A program made the translations under genes and the position numbers. Positions 1-7,738 of a stretch of DNA of 64,000 bases are shown one piece after another. Positions within the stretch are counted from its first letter, which is position 1. Each line of letters opens with the position of its first letter. This stretch comes from a virus. Location of the stretch: the IMG/VR virus record IMGVR_UViG_3300042888_001972, positions 1 to 64,000 of that record, one strand, 5' to 3'. The notes beneath the pieces were generated by a model. It saw only the letters and a list, made by a program, of their open reading frames with translations. It searched no databases and was not told the DNA's origin.

Positions 1-869
1 GCACTACCCGGTCTTCTTCCTTGTTGATTAAAGAACCTTAATCCTTCATTAACAATTTTTAAGTATTTTAGTAAACCACCAGCAAATCCACCTGATGAAT
101 TAATACGACTCTCTTTACTACGAATGTTTGACATACATAATCCAATACCCGCAGCGTCAGATGAATAAGTTGAAATATCATTGAATGTTTGTAATAAACC
201 TTCTCTTGAATCCCCGTTATTGTATTTCAACACACAAGACGCTAATTGAGGTGTCTTAGTTCCCGCATTAATCATAATTGGTGTTGCAGGAGAAATAAGT
301 TGATTTGACAATGATTGGTAATACTCAACCGCTTGTTCAAATGATTTAGTAACCCATAGAGCAACTCTCATATACATATGTTGAGGTCTTTCAATCACTT
401 TACCCTCAGGATTTTTTAACAAATACATTTCTTGTAACGATTTCCACGCGAAATAATCAAAATTGTAATCATTCTCGTGATTTATTACAGAATCAATATT
501 TTCAGGACCATAAAGTTCAATAGTTTCCATTAACTTATCATTAATGATACCATCAACGTGTAAGGTGTGCATTGTGTTACAAAAACTTTCGTCAGTTTCT
601 TTATGATATGCTGAAATAGCAACAGATGACGCTAGTCTTGAATAGTCGTGATGACTACCTGTATAAGACGCAGCAATTTCGTATACTAATTTATCTAACT
701 CTTTAGTTGTAATAAACCCTTCAGTTGGTACTGAAGTAATTACTTTAATAAAAATCTCGTCTGAATTAACATTTAACCCTTTGGCAGCTCGTTTAACTCT
801 ATTGTAAATTTTTTGAGGGTTAAATGAAACTTCATCTCCCCCTCTTTTTTTAATCTTTAATGACATCAT
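1..869 (-). CDS. nrdA: Ribonucleotide reductase class I, large (alpha) subunit, 3' part missing
   Basis: Reduces ribonucleoside diphosphates to deoxyribonucleotides for phage DNA synthesis, together with the NrdB subunit encoded 10 nt upstream. The first 289 residues are visible; the gene runs off the left edge. Residues about 1-90 look like an ATP-cone regulatory domain (start SLKIKKRGGDEVSFNPQKIY). The family motif SPATPIMINAGT lies near residue 195 and is followed by LASCVL, whose cysteine corresponds to the first active-site redox cysteine. Two adjacent ATG codons (869 and 866) can start it. There is no Shine-Dalgarno site. It is co-transcribed with nrdB. Identification is firm; the thiyl-radical and C-terminal cysteines lie outside the window. 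Confidence 0.93.
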   Translation of the reverse strand, partial: MMSLKIKKRGGDEVSFNPQKIYNRVKRAAKGLNVNSDEIFIKVITSVPTEGFITTKELDKLVYEIAASYTGSHHDYSRLASSVAISAYHKETDESFCNTMHTLHVDGIINDKLMETIELYGPENIDSVINHENDYNFDYFAWKSLQEMYLLKNPEGKVIERPQHMYMRVALWVTKSFEQAVEYYQSLSNQLISPATPIMINAGTKTPQLASCVLKYNNGDSREGLLQTFNDISTYSSDAAGIGLCMSNIRSKESRINSSGGFAGGLLKYLKIVNEGLRFFNQQGRRPGS

Positions 870-879
870 ATGTTTTTAA

Positions 880-1830
880 TTAGAACTCATCCGTGAATGT
901 TAACGACTCACCTAATTTAGCTTTTTGGTACTCCATAGTTCTTGATTCAAAAAAGTTACCTTTTGTTTCAACAGCAATTTGTTCCATAAATTTAAATGGT
1001 TGGTCAACATTAAAATGTTTTTTACAACCAAATTTAACCAATAACCCATCAGTTACAAATTCCAAATATTGTTTCATCAAATTTGAATTCATACCGATTA
1101 AAGATACAGGTAAAGACTCTGTAATGAACTCTTTTTCAATCTCTAATGCAGATAATAATATTTCTTTAATTCTTTTCTCACTTGGTTTGTTTTCAACATG
1201 ATTATTAATCAAATGAATAGCAAAATCACAATGTAAGTTCTCATCTTTAAAGATTAATGAGTTAGCATTACATAATCCTTGCATAATTCCTCTTGATTTC
1301 ATCCAAAAGATTGAACAGAATGAACCTGAGAAGAATATACCTTCAACTGCTGCGAATGCAACTAATCTTTCTTGGAAGGAAGCGTTTTCAATCCAATCAA
1401 GAGCCCATTTCGCTTTCTTTTGAACAGCCGGTAATCGGTCAATGGCGTGGAAACATTCGTCTTTTTCTTTATCATCAGACACATAGGTATCAATTAATAA
1501 TGAATACATTAACGAATGGATGTTCTCCATCATAATTTGGAATCCGTAAAAGAACTTCGCTTCAGCGTACTGAACCTCTTTTAAGAAATTCTCGGCTAAG
1601 TTCTCATTTACAATACCATCAGACGCAGCAAAAAACGCCAATATATTTTTAAGGAAGTATCTCTCATTATCAGATAGGTTTTCCCAATCTCTAATATCGT
1701 TAGATAAATCCACTTCTTCCGCGGTCCAAAACGCCGCTTGATGTTGTTTATAAAATTCCCATATATCATTATGTTCGATAGGGAATATGACAAATCTGTC
1801 ATTATTTGGTTCTAAAATTTTTTCCTTCAT
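880..1830 (-). CDS. nrdB: Ribonucleotide reductase class I, small (beta) subunit
   Basis: Radical-generating partner of NrdA. All expected iron ligands and the radical tyrosine can be placed: D71 (FFAASDGI), E102 and H105 (MENIH), Y109 (MYSLLIDTY), E163 (AVEGIFF), E197 and H200 (DENLHCDF). The length of 316 residues is normal. The motif spelling [13 protein letters not shown] and [10 protein letters not shown] is closer to the eukaryotic/viral NrdB branch than to the E. coli enzyme. It is followed after 10 nt by nrdA and preceded by the helicase gene, which fits an early operon. The sequence before its ATG (AATTTAATTTAAAAC) is A/T-rich with no ribosome-binding purine tract. Confidence 0.96.
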   Translation of the reverse strand: MKEKILEPNNDRFVIFPIEHNDIWEFYKQHQAAFWTAEEVDLSNDIRDWENLSDNERYFLKNILAFFAASDGIVNENLAENFLKEVQYAEAKFFYGFQIMMENIHSLMYSLLIDTYVSDDKEKDECFHAIDRLPAVQKKAKWALDWIENASFQERLVAFAAVEGIFFSGSFCSIFWMKSRGIMQGLCNANSLIFKDENLHCDFAIHLINNHVENKPSEKRIKEILLSALEIEKEFITESLPVSLIGMNSNLMKQYLEFVTDGLLVKFGCKKHFNVDQPFKFMEQIAVETKGNFFESRTMEYQKAKLGESLTFTDEF

Positions 1831-1838
1831 GTTTTAAA

Positions 1839-3221
1839 TTAAATTTGTTGTTGACTCTGTTCTCTTTGTTTTCTTTTTTCTAATAGTTCTTTAACCCTAT
1901 CTCTTTTTCTATCTTCTTGTTGTTCCTCGAATCCTAAGAATGTTACTGAACTTTCAGTATCAATCTCAAGTAATTCATTATTGAATTTACAATTCTCAAA
2001 AACAACCCCATCCTGGCCTAAACGACTTTTAGTAATCGCAATAGTTGCAAGACCCATTTCTTTTTGTTGTAATGTTTTAGCCACGGAAATAATTACGTGA
2101 CCAACTTGTGCCTTTTTAATTGACCCACCCATCTGGTCTGTAGTTACAACTTCTGATGAAATTGAAGCTCTGTTACCTTGTGTTGCCGTCCAACCAACTA
2201 AATCAAGTTCATGACACATCGCCTCAAACCCTCTCATTACAGACCCTTCAGCTTTCCATTCATCTTTACTACTTGATTCCGGTAATACACAATCAATATA
2301 GTCTAATAAAACCATATCAAGTTTAACACCATCCGCAATCATCTTTCTAACCTGATTCTTAATTTGACTCATAGTCATCGTGTCCGATGCTAACTTTTTC
2401 AAAACCAATCGATTTTGCATTGTCTCTTTAATCTCAGTAATTTTACTCATTACCTCTTCTTTATTTTGAACCAAATTATCCGGTTCAATACCAGTCCACA
2501 TTGTGAAGTGTTTTCTTTGAATAATCTTTGGATTATCCTCAAAAAATATTTGAAGAACATTGTACCCAAGATTAAACGCGGTATTTGAAATTTTAGATAA
2601 GATAGTTGTTTTACCAACACCGGTTGGTGCTAATATTACTCCAATTTCACCTTTAGCTAATCCACCTTTAAGTAATTTATCAATCCCCTTAATTCCCATT
2701 GGAATTGGGTGACGATAGTCCTCATCAAGTACGGTGTCTAAATTAGCGAAGATATCCGTTTGACCTTTATCTATCTCCCCAACCTGTAACGCCTCTCTTA
2801 CAAGTCCTTCTACCTTATCGTAAGATTCGAAATCCCCTTGAGTAATAATCTTTTGAGCTTTGTCCATCGCCTTTTGAAGTTCTTGTTGTTTACAGAACTT
2901 CAAGGCCTTCTCCTGAACGAAAGTGGTTCCTTCAAATGGAGCCTCTTTAACTTGAGTTAATGTGTCCAAAACAATCTTGGCAACCATCTCTTGGGAGATT
3001 TCAGACTTAACTATCTGCTCAAGAGTATCGAAATTAGGAGTAGATTCATATTTCTTGTGATACTCCTTTGTCATCTGTAAAATGATTTTAAAGTACTTGT
3101 TGTCGAAATAGATTGGCTCAATAACATCCATAATTGAAGATGAAAAGTCCTTATCTAATATAATCTGATTCAGTAATTGTAATTGAAATGTGTTCCCTAA
3201 ATAATCGAAATTTTTGTTCAT
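1839..3221 (-). CDS. Replicative DNA helicase, DnaB/gp41 type
   Basis: Hexameric 5'-3' replicative helicase that would unwind DNA ahead of the phage polymerase. The 460-residue protein has an N-terminal helical domain (about 1-150) and a RecA-like DnaB_C domain. The Walker A motif APTGVGKTT is at residues 198-206 and the Walker B motif LDMVLLDYID at 301-310. The C-terminal tail is highly charged and glutamine-rich (KRKQREQSQQQI-like), probably unstructured. It sits between nrdB and an unknown gene next to RNase H, as expected for a T4-like replication cluster. No gp61-type primase was seen in the window. Confidence 0.9.
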   Translation of the reverse strand: MNKNFDYLGNTFQLQLLNQIILDKDFSSSIMDVIEPIYFDNKYFKIILQMTKEYHKKYESTPNFDTLEQIVKSEISQEMVAKIVLDTLTQVKEAPFEGTTFVQEKALKFCKQQELQKAMDKAQKIITQGDFESYDKVEGLVREALQVGEIDKGQTDIFANLDTVLDEDYRHPIPMGIKGIDKLLKGGLAKGEIGVILAPTGVGKTTILSKISNTAFNLGYNVLQIFFEDNPKIIQRKHFTMWTGIEPDNLVQNKEEVMSKITEIKETMQNRLVLKKLASDTMTMSQIKNQVRKMIADGVKLDMVLLDYIDCVLPESSSKDEWKAEGSVMRGFEAMCHELDLVGWTATQGNRASISSEVVTTDQMGGSIKKAQVGHVIISVAKTLQQKEMGLATIAITKSRLGQDGVVFENCKFNNELLEIDTESSVTFLGFEEQQEDRKRDRVKELLEKRKQREQSQQQI

Positions 3222-3258
3222 AAATTGTTTTAAAAGTTACCCTTGTATTATTAAATAC

Positions 3259-3711
3259 TTACTTACTTAAGTCAAGTTCCAAATAATTGTAACTTAATTT
3301 TTTATCTGAAAAAATGTCAGTCAATCCTCGAAGAGTTTCCTTCAGGAAAGGTCTTACATCGACAGTATAACGAACTTTTGGTGGATAAAATTTTCCATCA
3401 AAAATTCTATGACAAATTGTCTGTTCCCCTAATTTGATAATAATGTTAAACATTTCAGGTCCATCAGTGAACGATGTGTCCATAATACTTGGGTCGTGAA
3501 TGATAGAATCTTTATTGTCCATCATGTAGACTAAAGTCTTCATTTTCAAGTATTCTTGAAGTTCTTCTTTGAATTCTGCAAGGAATTCATATAGCTCAAC
3601 CGAACTTTTTGCTTTTGGGTTAAACCCTCTTACGTTAAAGAATCTTTGGACTACGATGTTATCGTTTAATGTCAATAAAAATTCCATCTTAGTGCTTTCT
3701 TGCTCTCTCAT
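3259..3711 (-). CDS. Unknown protein in the replication cluster
   Basis: A 150-residue soluble protein that I do not recognise. It is mixed alpha/beta with no membrane segment, signal peptide or cysteine cluster. A second possible start is Met9 (MEFLLTLNDN), which may be the true one because the eight residues before it are very polar. It lies between the helicase and RNase H genes, 4 nt after the RNase H stop codon, so it is almost certainly co-transcribed with replication genes. A helicase loader or primase accessory role is possible from position alone, but I see no sequence signature for either. Confidence 0.6.
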   Translation of the reverse strand: MREQESTKMEFLLTLNDNIVVQRFFNVRGFNPKAKSSVELYEFLAEFKEELQEYLKMKTLVYMMDNKDSIIHDPSIMDTSFTDGPEMFNIIIKLGEQTICHRIFDGKFYPPKVRYTVDVRPFLKETLRGLTDIFSDKKLSYNYLELDLSK

Positions 3712-3715
3712 AAAT

Positions 3716-4717
3716 TTAATTTTTGTTTGTGTTTCGTTTTTCTTTTCTTGTTAATTTCATGAATGGTCTTAGGAAGTTTACCCAAGCTTCATCGTTTTTT
3801 GGAAGATATTTGAAGAGTCCGTCCTCCATCATCATCCTCATTAAGTTTTTGTATCCCCTATCTGTCGGGTCAATAGTGTCTGTGATAATTTGGTCAACTA
3901 ATTCTTTTCCATCGTCAGTTATTAAGGGGTTAGATAAATCAACTATTTTTTTGTTTGTGTCGTAAAACTCTTCACCAAGTATACCATTTTTTGTTTTACC
4001 AGTCAAAATATTTTCCAATACTTTTGATTTCTTTTCCTGCACGATAATTCCGGCATTAACCCTTATTTCGTTGATAGTGCATGGTTTAACCAACATATCA
4101 GGGAATAATTTAACTAAAGTTTTTTCCCCTAAACCTTCAATTCCACTAATGTTATCTGAACTATCTCCGGTAAGAATCTTACAAAGTAATACATTATAGT
4201 GAGGTATCTGAATTTTATTAATTGTAATCATATCACCCTGTTTAAAGTATTGTTTTGCGTTTGGAGAGTAAATGGTTACCTTATCTGAAATAAGCTGTGT
4301 AAGGTCTTTATCTGATGAAAAAATGGTAATCTCTTCATTAGTTGCTTTCAGACAATAATAAGCAATCAAGTCATCCGCCTCATTATAAACCATCTCAACT
4401 TGTCTAACAAAGACTTCCTCAAGATATTCTTTAATACGAGCGTTTTGTTGTAGATATGATTCGTACTTAAACTCATTCATATCTTGTTTTCTATTTCCTT
4501 TATATTGTGGATAAAGTTCTTTCCGAGTGGATGAACTATGTTCGGCATCCCAGAACACAACTACCTTATCGTAGTTATGTTCCTCAAGGAATTTCCGAAT
4601 TGTATTTATAAAGTGGTAAATAGCACCTAAGTGACTTCCGTCACTATAGAGGTCTTTTACTCCGTGGAATCCAATCTTCATTAAGTTGGACCCATCTACT
4701 AATAATGTTTTAATCAC
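3716..4717 (-). CDS. 5'-3' exonuclease / flap endonuclease, T4 RNase H-like
   Basis: Removes RNA primers and 5' flaps on the lagging strand. The 333-residue protein has the FEN/PIN-like acidic residues: D8 (LLVDGSN), D57 (FWDAEHS), the NEADDL cluster (E113, D115, D116), SSDKDL (D136, D138) and TGDSSDN (D185, D188). The last is followed by the helix-three-turn-helix segment GIEGLGEKT that binds DNA. T4 RNase H (305 aa) and this protein are similar in length. It is flanked by uvsX upstream and an unknown gene downstream in the replication operon. It lacks a polymerase domain, so it is a stand-alone nuclease. Confidence 0.88.
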   Translation of the reverse strand: MIKTLLVDGSNLMKIGFHGVKDLYSDGSHLGAIYHFINTIRKFLEEHNYDKVVVFWDAEHSSSTRKELYPQYKGNRKQDMNEFKYESYLQQNARIKEYLEEVFVRQVEMVYNEADDLIAYYCLKATNEEITIFSSDKDLTQLISDKVTIYSPNAKQYFKQGDMITINKIQIPHYNVLLCKILTGDSSDNISGIEGLGEKTLVKLFPDMLVKPCTINEIRVNAGIIVQEKKSKVLENILTGKTKNGILGEEFYDTNKKIVDLSNPLITDDGKELVDQIITDTIDPTDRGYKNLMRMMMEDGLFKYLPKNDEAWVNFLRPFMKLTRKEKRNTNKN

Positions 4718-4744
4718 ATTGGTGATTTAGAGGTGAATAATATT

Positions 4745-5755
4745 TTAAAATTCTCTTTCTTCTTTTTCTTCTTTTAGGTCGAAGTCACCATCAGTTCCGA
4801 TGATATCCTTCCAATATTCTGCGTATTCTTTTTTATATTTTTCAATATTAGTTTTTTCTTCCGCACTATCTTTACCCGCAATGAATCCGTGTGGTGTTAC
4901 AATAATTTTTCCATCATCATAACCTAATCCGTTGATGTGATTCTTCATTACCGAAACTTTTGTTCTTGAAGCAAACTTAATAGTTCGTTTATCTTTAGTT
5001 GCAGTAATCTTAGTTGTTCCAGCACCTTTTTGGTTTCCAAATAAATAAACCAATGATGAGTTTAACCAAATCGCCTCTCCACCTTTAGCTTTAATCTTCG
5101 GTTGTCCAAAAGGATTATCCGGTAATTCAACCCATGGTTGATTAACAATAATCAAAGTGTTTTCGTATTTTGAATCAGACTTACGAGAACCCGAAATTCT
5201 TTGGTTAATACCCATTCCAATCTTATCCGCTAATGCAGATGCATTGTGTTGTTTACCACCTTTACCTTCATAAGTCATTTTACAAGGTACAGAACCTACT
5301 GAATCCCACATAAAACATAAACTATAATCTAAGTTTCCTTTTTCTTGTTCGTCTAATAAATTATTAATGTAATCAGTAATTTGTTCGATATAATTAAAGT
5401 TATTATTAAAGATGTAAAATCCATCCCAATCTAATTCACCCGTTTCTTCATCAACAACTTCCTGACAATCAAACCCCATTAACTTAGCATGTTCAAATGA
5501 CCATTTTTGTTCGGTAATAATAAAGACAGGTAAAATACCTTTCTTTTGTGCATCAACGGCAGTTTTTACAAGTGCTGTTGTTTTACCTGTATCGGAGTGA
5601 CCCAAGAACATATTAAGGTGTCCAATAGCCGGTCCCGGTAATCCAACCGCATCCAAGAAATCAGGACCTAAGTCAAAAAATCTTTGTGGTTTGTATTTTG
5701 CCGATACCGAGAATTTATCTTTAATTGATTTGAAATCGTTTTTCTTAATTGCCAT
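4745..5755 (-). CDS. uvsX: UvsX/RecA-like recombinase
   Basis: Forms filaments on single-stranded DNA and drives strand exchange for recombination-dependent replication and repair. In 336 residues it has Walker A GHSDTGKT at 52-59, Walker B ending in D151 (SLCFMWDSVGS), and a glutamine-containing loop (VNQPWVELPDNPFG) after it. It is somewhat shorter than T4 UvsX. A terminator hairpin (5771-5807) separates it from the upstream gp32-like gene, so it probably depends on read-through or on a weak promoter in the 64-nt gap. Recombinase identity is secure; assignment to UvsX rather than bacterial RecA rests on length and gene context. Confidence 0.88.
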   Translation of the reverse strand: MAIKKNDFKSIKDKFSVSAKYKPQRFFDLGPDFLDAVGLPGPAIGHLNMFLGHSDTGKTTALVKTAVDAQKKGILPVFIITEQKWSFEHAKLMGFDCQEVVDEETGELDWDGFYIFNNNFNYIEQITDYINNLLDEQEKGNLDYSLCFMWDSVGSVPCKMTYEGKGGKQHNASALADKIGMGINQRISGSRKSDSKYENTLIIVNQPWVELPDNPFGQPKIKAKGGEAIWLNSSLVYLFGNQKGAGTTKITATKDKRTIKFASRTKVSVMKNHINGLGYDDGKIIVTPHGFIAGKDSAEEKTNIEKYKKEYAEYWKDIIGTDGDFDLKEEKEEREF

Positions 5756-5770
5756 ATAATAATATTATAA

Positions 5771-5807
5771 AAACTTGGACAAAGTGTCTAACTAAATGTC
5801 CAAGTTT
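5771..5807 (-). terminator. Terminator after the gp32-like gene
   Basis: Perfect 11-bp inverted repeat AAACTTGGACA / TGTCCAAGTTT with a 15-nt loop. On the minus strand it is followed directly by TTTTTATAA. It lies between the gp32-like gene and uvsX, and would let SSB be made in excess over the recombinase. Confidence 0.8.
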
Positions 5808-5819
5808 GATTGTTTTATT

Positions 5820-6674
5820 TTAGAAAGGTAAATCCTCGTCTGGAAAGTCGTTTGCTTGAGGGTCAACCGGTGCTGAACTTTGAGATTTTCCACCACCAAA
5901 TGATTCTGTATTTACTGAATCACTTTCGTAAGCATATCCACCTTTTTCTGAATCCCATCTTGGTGTTTCTCCACGAGCAATCGCCTCAAGATATTCAACA
6001 GGTTTTTTAGAATAAACATCTAACCAAGTTAATTCGTCAGTAATCCAAGCGTTTGCTTGAGCCGGGTCAGTATGTACCGGACCTTGGTCTTCGTACATAA
6101 TTGTAGATACTGCAGTATATTCTTTACCATTTGGAGCCTTTGTTTTATTTAATTCAATGATTAAATCTCTACCGATATTAGCATCAGTAATATCTCCTTT
6201 GTTTCTCCAAATTGGAATGATTTTATCTAAGATACCATCATTTTTGTAGTTGTGTTTAAATCTCCAAAATTTTGGTCCGTCTTCTTCCTTATCTCTATCT
6301 ATAACTTTTACGATATAGAATTTACGAGAACGATACTGAGCAGCCAATTGTTTGTCTGATTCTTTTCCGGTTGAGATTAACTCTTCATAAACCTCATTTA
6401 AAGGTGAACGTTCGTTATCGTTTTTTCCCGGGTCATAAAATTTTTGCCATTGTCCTCCTACTTGTATCTCATGATACCAAGCTTCTTTAAATGGTGATGA
6501 ACCATCGCTTGTAGGTAAGATTCTAACTCTTCTTTGTCCAGATTGCTCCTTATCACTTAAGATAAGTGCAAAATATTTTTTCATTCTTTCGTCTTGCGAC
6601 ATTTTCCCTTGGGCCCCTCCCCCTGATTGTTTTGAATTTTCGTACTGTGCCAATACGGCGTCTAATGAACTCAT
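5820..6674 (-). CDS. Single-stranded DNA-binding protein, gp32-like
   Basis: Coats single-stranded DNA and coordinates polymerase, helicase and recombinase. The 284-residue protein begins with a short polar N-terminal segment with a Gly-rich stretch (SGGGAQG). It then has a basic/aromatic core (KFYIVKVIDRD, FWRFKHNYKN) typical of gp32 OB-fold domains in T4-like phages, and ends in an acidic tail whose last nine residues are DFPDEDLPF (276-284). That tip closely matches bacterial SSB tails (acidic residues then PF), which recruit partner proteins. It has its own early-type promoter at 6707-6738 and a strong terminator, as expected for an abundant protein. The gp32 zinc cysteines are not evident. 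Confidence 0.85.
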   Translation of the reverse strand: MSSLDAVLAQYENSKQSGGGAQGKMSQDERMKKYFALILSDKEQSGQRRVRILPTSDGSSPFKEAWYHEIQVGGQWQKFYDPGKNDNERSPLNEVYEELISTGKESDKQLAAQYRSRKFYIVKVIDRDKEEDGPKFWRFKHNYKNDGILDKIIPIWRNKGDITDANIGRDLIIELNKTKAPNGKEYTAVSTIMYEDQGPVHTDPAQANAWITDELTWLDVYSKKPVEYLEAIARGETPRWDSEKGGYAYESDSVNTESFGGGKSQSSAPVDPQANDFPDEDLPF

Positions 6675-6706
6675 GTGTTATAAAATTAAATTGTTAAATT
6701 GTCCTT

Positions 6707-6738
6707 TAAATATAGGTGATAAAACTTGTGAAGTCAAA
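6707..6738 (-). promoter_or_regulatory. Early/host-type promoter for the gp32-like gene
   Basis: On the minus strand: TTTG (6738-6735), 20 nt, then TATATTTA (6714-6707). This fits the Bacteroidota -33 TTTG / -7 TAnnTTTG architecture with one mismatch. The start codon follows about 33 nt downstream. Confidence 0.65.
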
Positions 6739-6743
6739 TAAAA

Positions 6744-6767
6744 AAAGGTGTCCGTTGAGACACCTTT
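6744..6767 (-). terminator. Terminator downstream of the tail operon end
   Basis: Stem AAAGGTGTC / GACACCTTT (9 bp, 6-nt loop). On the minus strand it runs into a T-rich stretch (TTTTTTTATTTG). It closes the minus-strand late tail operon just before the gp32 promoter. Confidence 0.85.
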
Positions 6768-6777
6768 GAATTTTTTA

Positions 6778-7476
6778 TTATCGTTTGAATGATGTTTTGT
6801 ATTCATCTTCTTGAGAACCAGGTTGGAATGAATTTTTAATATCATTCACATTAATATCTTCAACTTCGTCTGAGGTTAAAACATAATCATTTTTTCCTGT
6901 TTTCTCCATCTCTTCTTGTTTGTCATCGAAGAATTGTGAAAGTTTTTGGTTAAATGGGTATGAATCATAACTTCTCAACTCTAATTTTTCTTGAGGGGTT
7001 TTTTCACGATATTTCTCAATCTTATTTTCAAGTGAGTTTAATTTGTTCATAACATTATCCATCTCACCCAATTTAGCTTCTAAATTAGAAAGTTGGTTAA
7101 ACAAGTTTTCAAAATACTCTTCTTGTTTTGTTTCAATATTTTTTTGAGAATTAACCAAATCAGTTATTTCAAGTTCTTCAGATTCTTCACCTTCAGTTCC
7201 TGTTTCTTCTGATTGTCCCTCATCGTCAATTTTTTCAACGTCAGGGTCATTCTCAACATCAATTGGTTGTGGTGCTCCTTCTCCCGGTGCCGGTGGTGGT
7301 ACTGCCTCAGAAGGTGCAGGTGCCGGTGGAGTCTCTCCTCCTGCCGCTGGCGGTGGTGTTAAAGCTTCTAACCCTGCTGTTGGGTCTTCGGGTAAATCAG
7401 CCTCTTGTTCCATAATATACTTGTTGATATTATGATATCTTGCGATTTCTTGTATTAATTTCTTGTCTAAACCCAT
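6778..7476 (-). CDS. Unknown virion-type protein with Pro/Ala-rich and coiled-coil segments
   Basis: I do not recognise a family. The 232 residues divide into a short basic helix (MGLDKKLIQE...), a Pro/Ala/Gly-rich acidic linker (about 28-80), a very acidic stretch (about 75-105), and a coiled coil (about 105-160, repeated L/N/E heptads such as LFNQLSNLEAKLGEMDNVMNKL). A C-terminal polar tail ends KTSFKR. It is the last gene of the late tail operon, 5 nt after the 74-residue gene. The start LIQE fits the [LI]-x-E leader pattern discussed in the findings. An internal head or assembly protein is plausible, but this is an inference from composition. Confidence 0.6.
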   Translation of the reverse strand: MGLDKKLIQEIARYHNINKYIMEQEADLPEDPTAGLEALTPPPAAGGETPPAPAPSEAVPPPAPGEGAPQPIDVENDPDVEKIDDEGQSEETGTEGEESEELEITDLVNSQKNIETKQEEYFENLFNQLSNLEAKLGEMDNVMNKLNSLENKIEKYREKTPQEKLELRSYDSYPFNQKLSQFFDDKQEEMEKTGKNDYVLTSDEVEDINVNDIKNSFQPGSQEDEYKTSFKR

Positions 7477-7481
7477 TTCGA

Positions 7482-7706
7482 TTATCCGTTTAATAATTGT
7501 TTAATTCCTCCTGCCGTCTCAACTCTAACTTTTCTATTAATAGTTGTTTGGTGTCCGGCTCTTTCAATAAGACCATCTCTTTCTCTGATTGTATAACAAT
7601 CCCCTGTGTCTAAATCACAAACTTGTTGTGTTCCGTCACCGTTATCTGTTTGAGAAACTCTAGTCGATTTCCCAAGATAGTTGTCTAATGCTGATTTTAT
7701 GTTCAT
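7482..7706 (-). CDS. Small conserved-looking protein, unknown function
   Basis: A 74-residue soluble protein with two cysteines close together (VCDLDTGDC) and a basic C-terminal half. Its C-terminus (VETAGGIKQLLNG) shares the segment TAGGIK with the C-terminus of the HAD-like protein at 24264-25094. A TATTTATA late motif lies 14 nt before the start (7721-7728), so it opens a late transcript with the coiled-coil gene. Function unknown. Confidence 0.6.
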   Translation of the reverse strand: MNIKSALDNYLGKSTRVSQTDNGDGTQQVCDLDTGDCYTIRERDGLIERAGHQTTINRKVRVETAGGIKQLLNG

Positions 7707-7720
7707 AAAATTGTTTTTAT

Positions 7721-7728
7721 TATAAATA
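7721..7728 (-). promoter_or_regulatory. Late-promoter motif before the 74-residue gene
   Basis: TATTTATA followed by ATAAAAA on the minus strand, 14 nt before the ATG. No TTTG lies 19-21 nt upstream. One of about fifteen such sites in the window. Confidence 0.6.
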
Positions 7729-7738
7729 TATCGTTATG

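Noticed and set aside
893-1535. Plus-strand ORFs opposite nrdB
   Set aside because: Shadow frames of a strongly conserved gene; no independent start signals.
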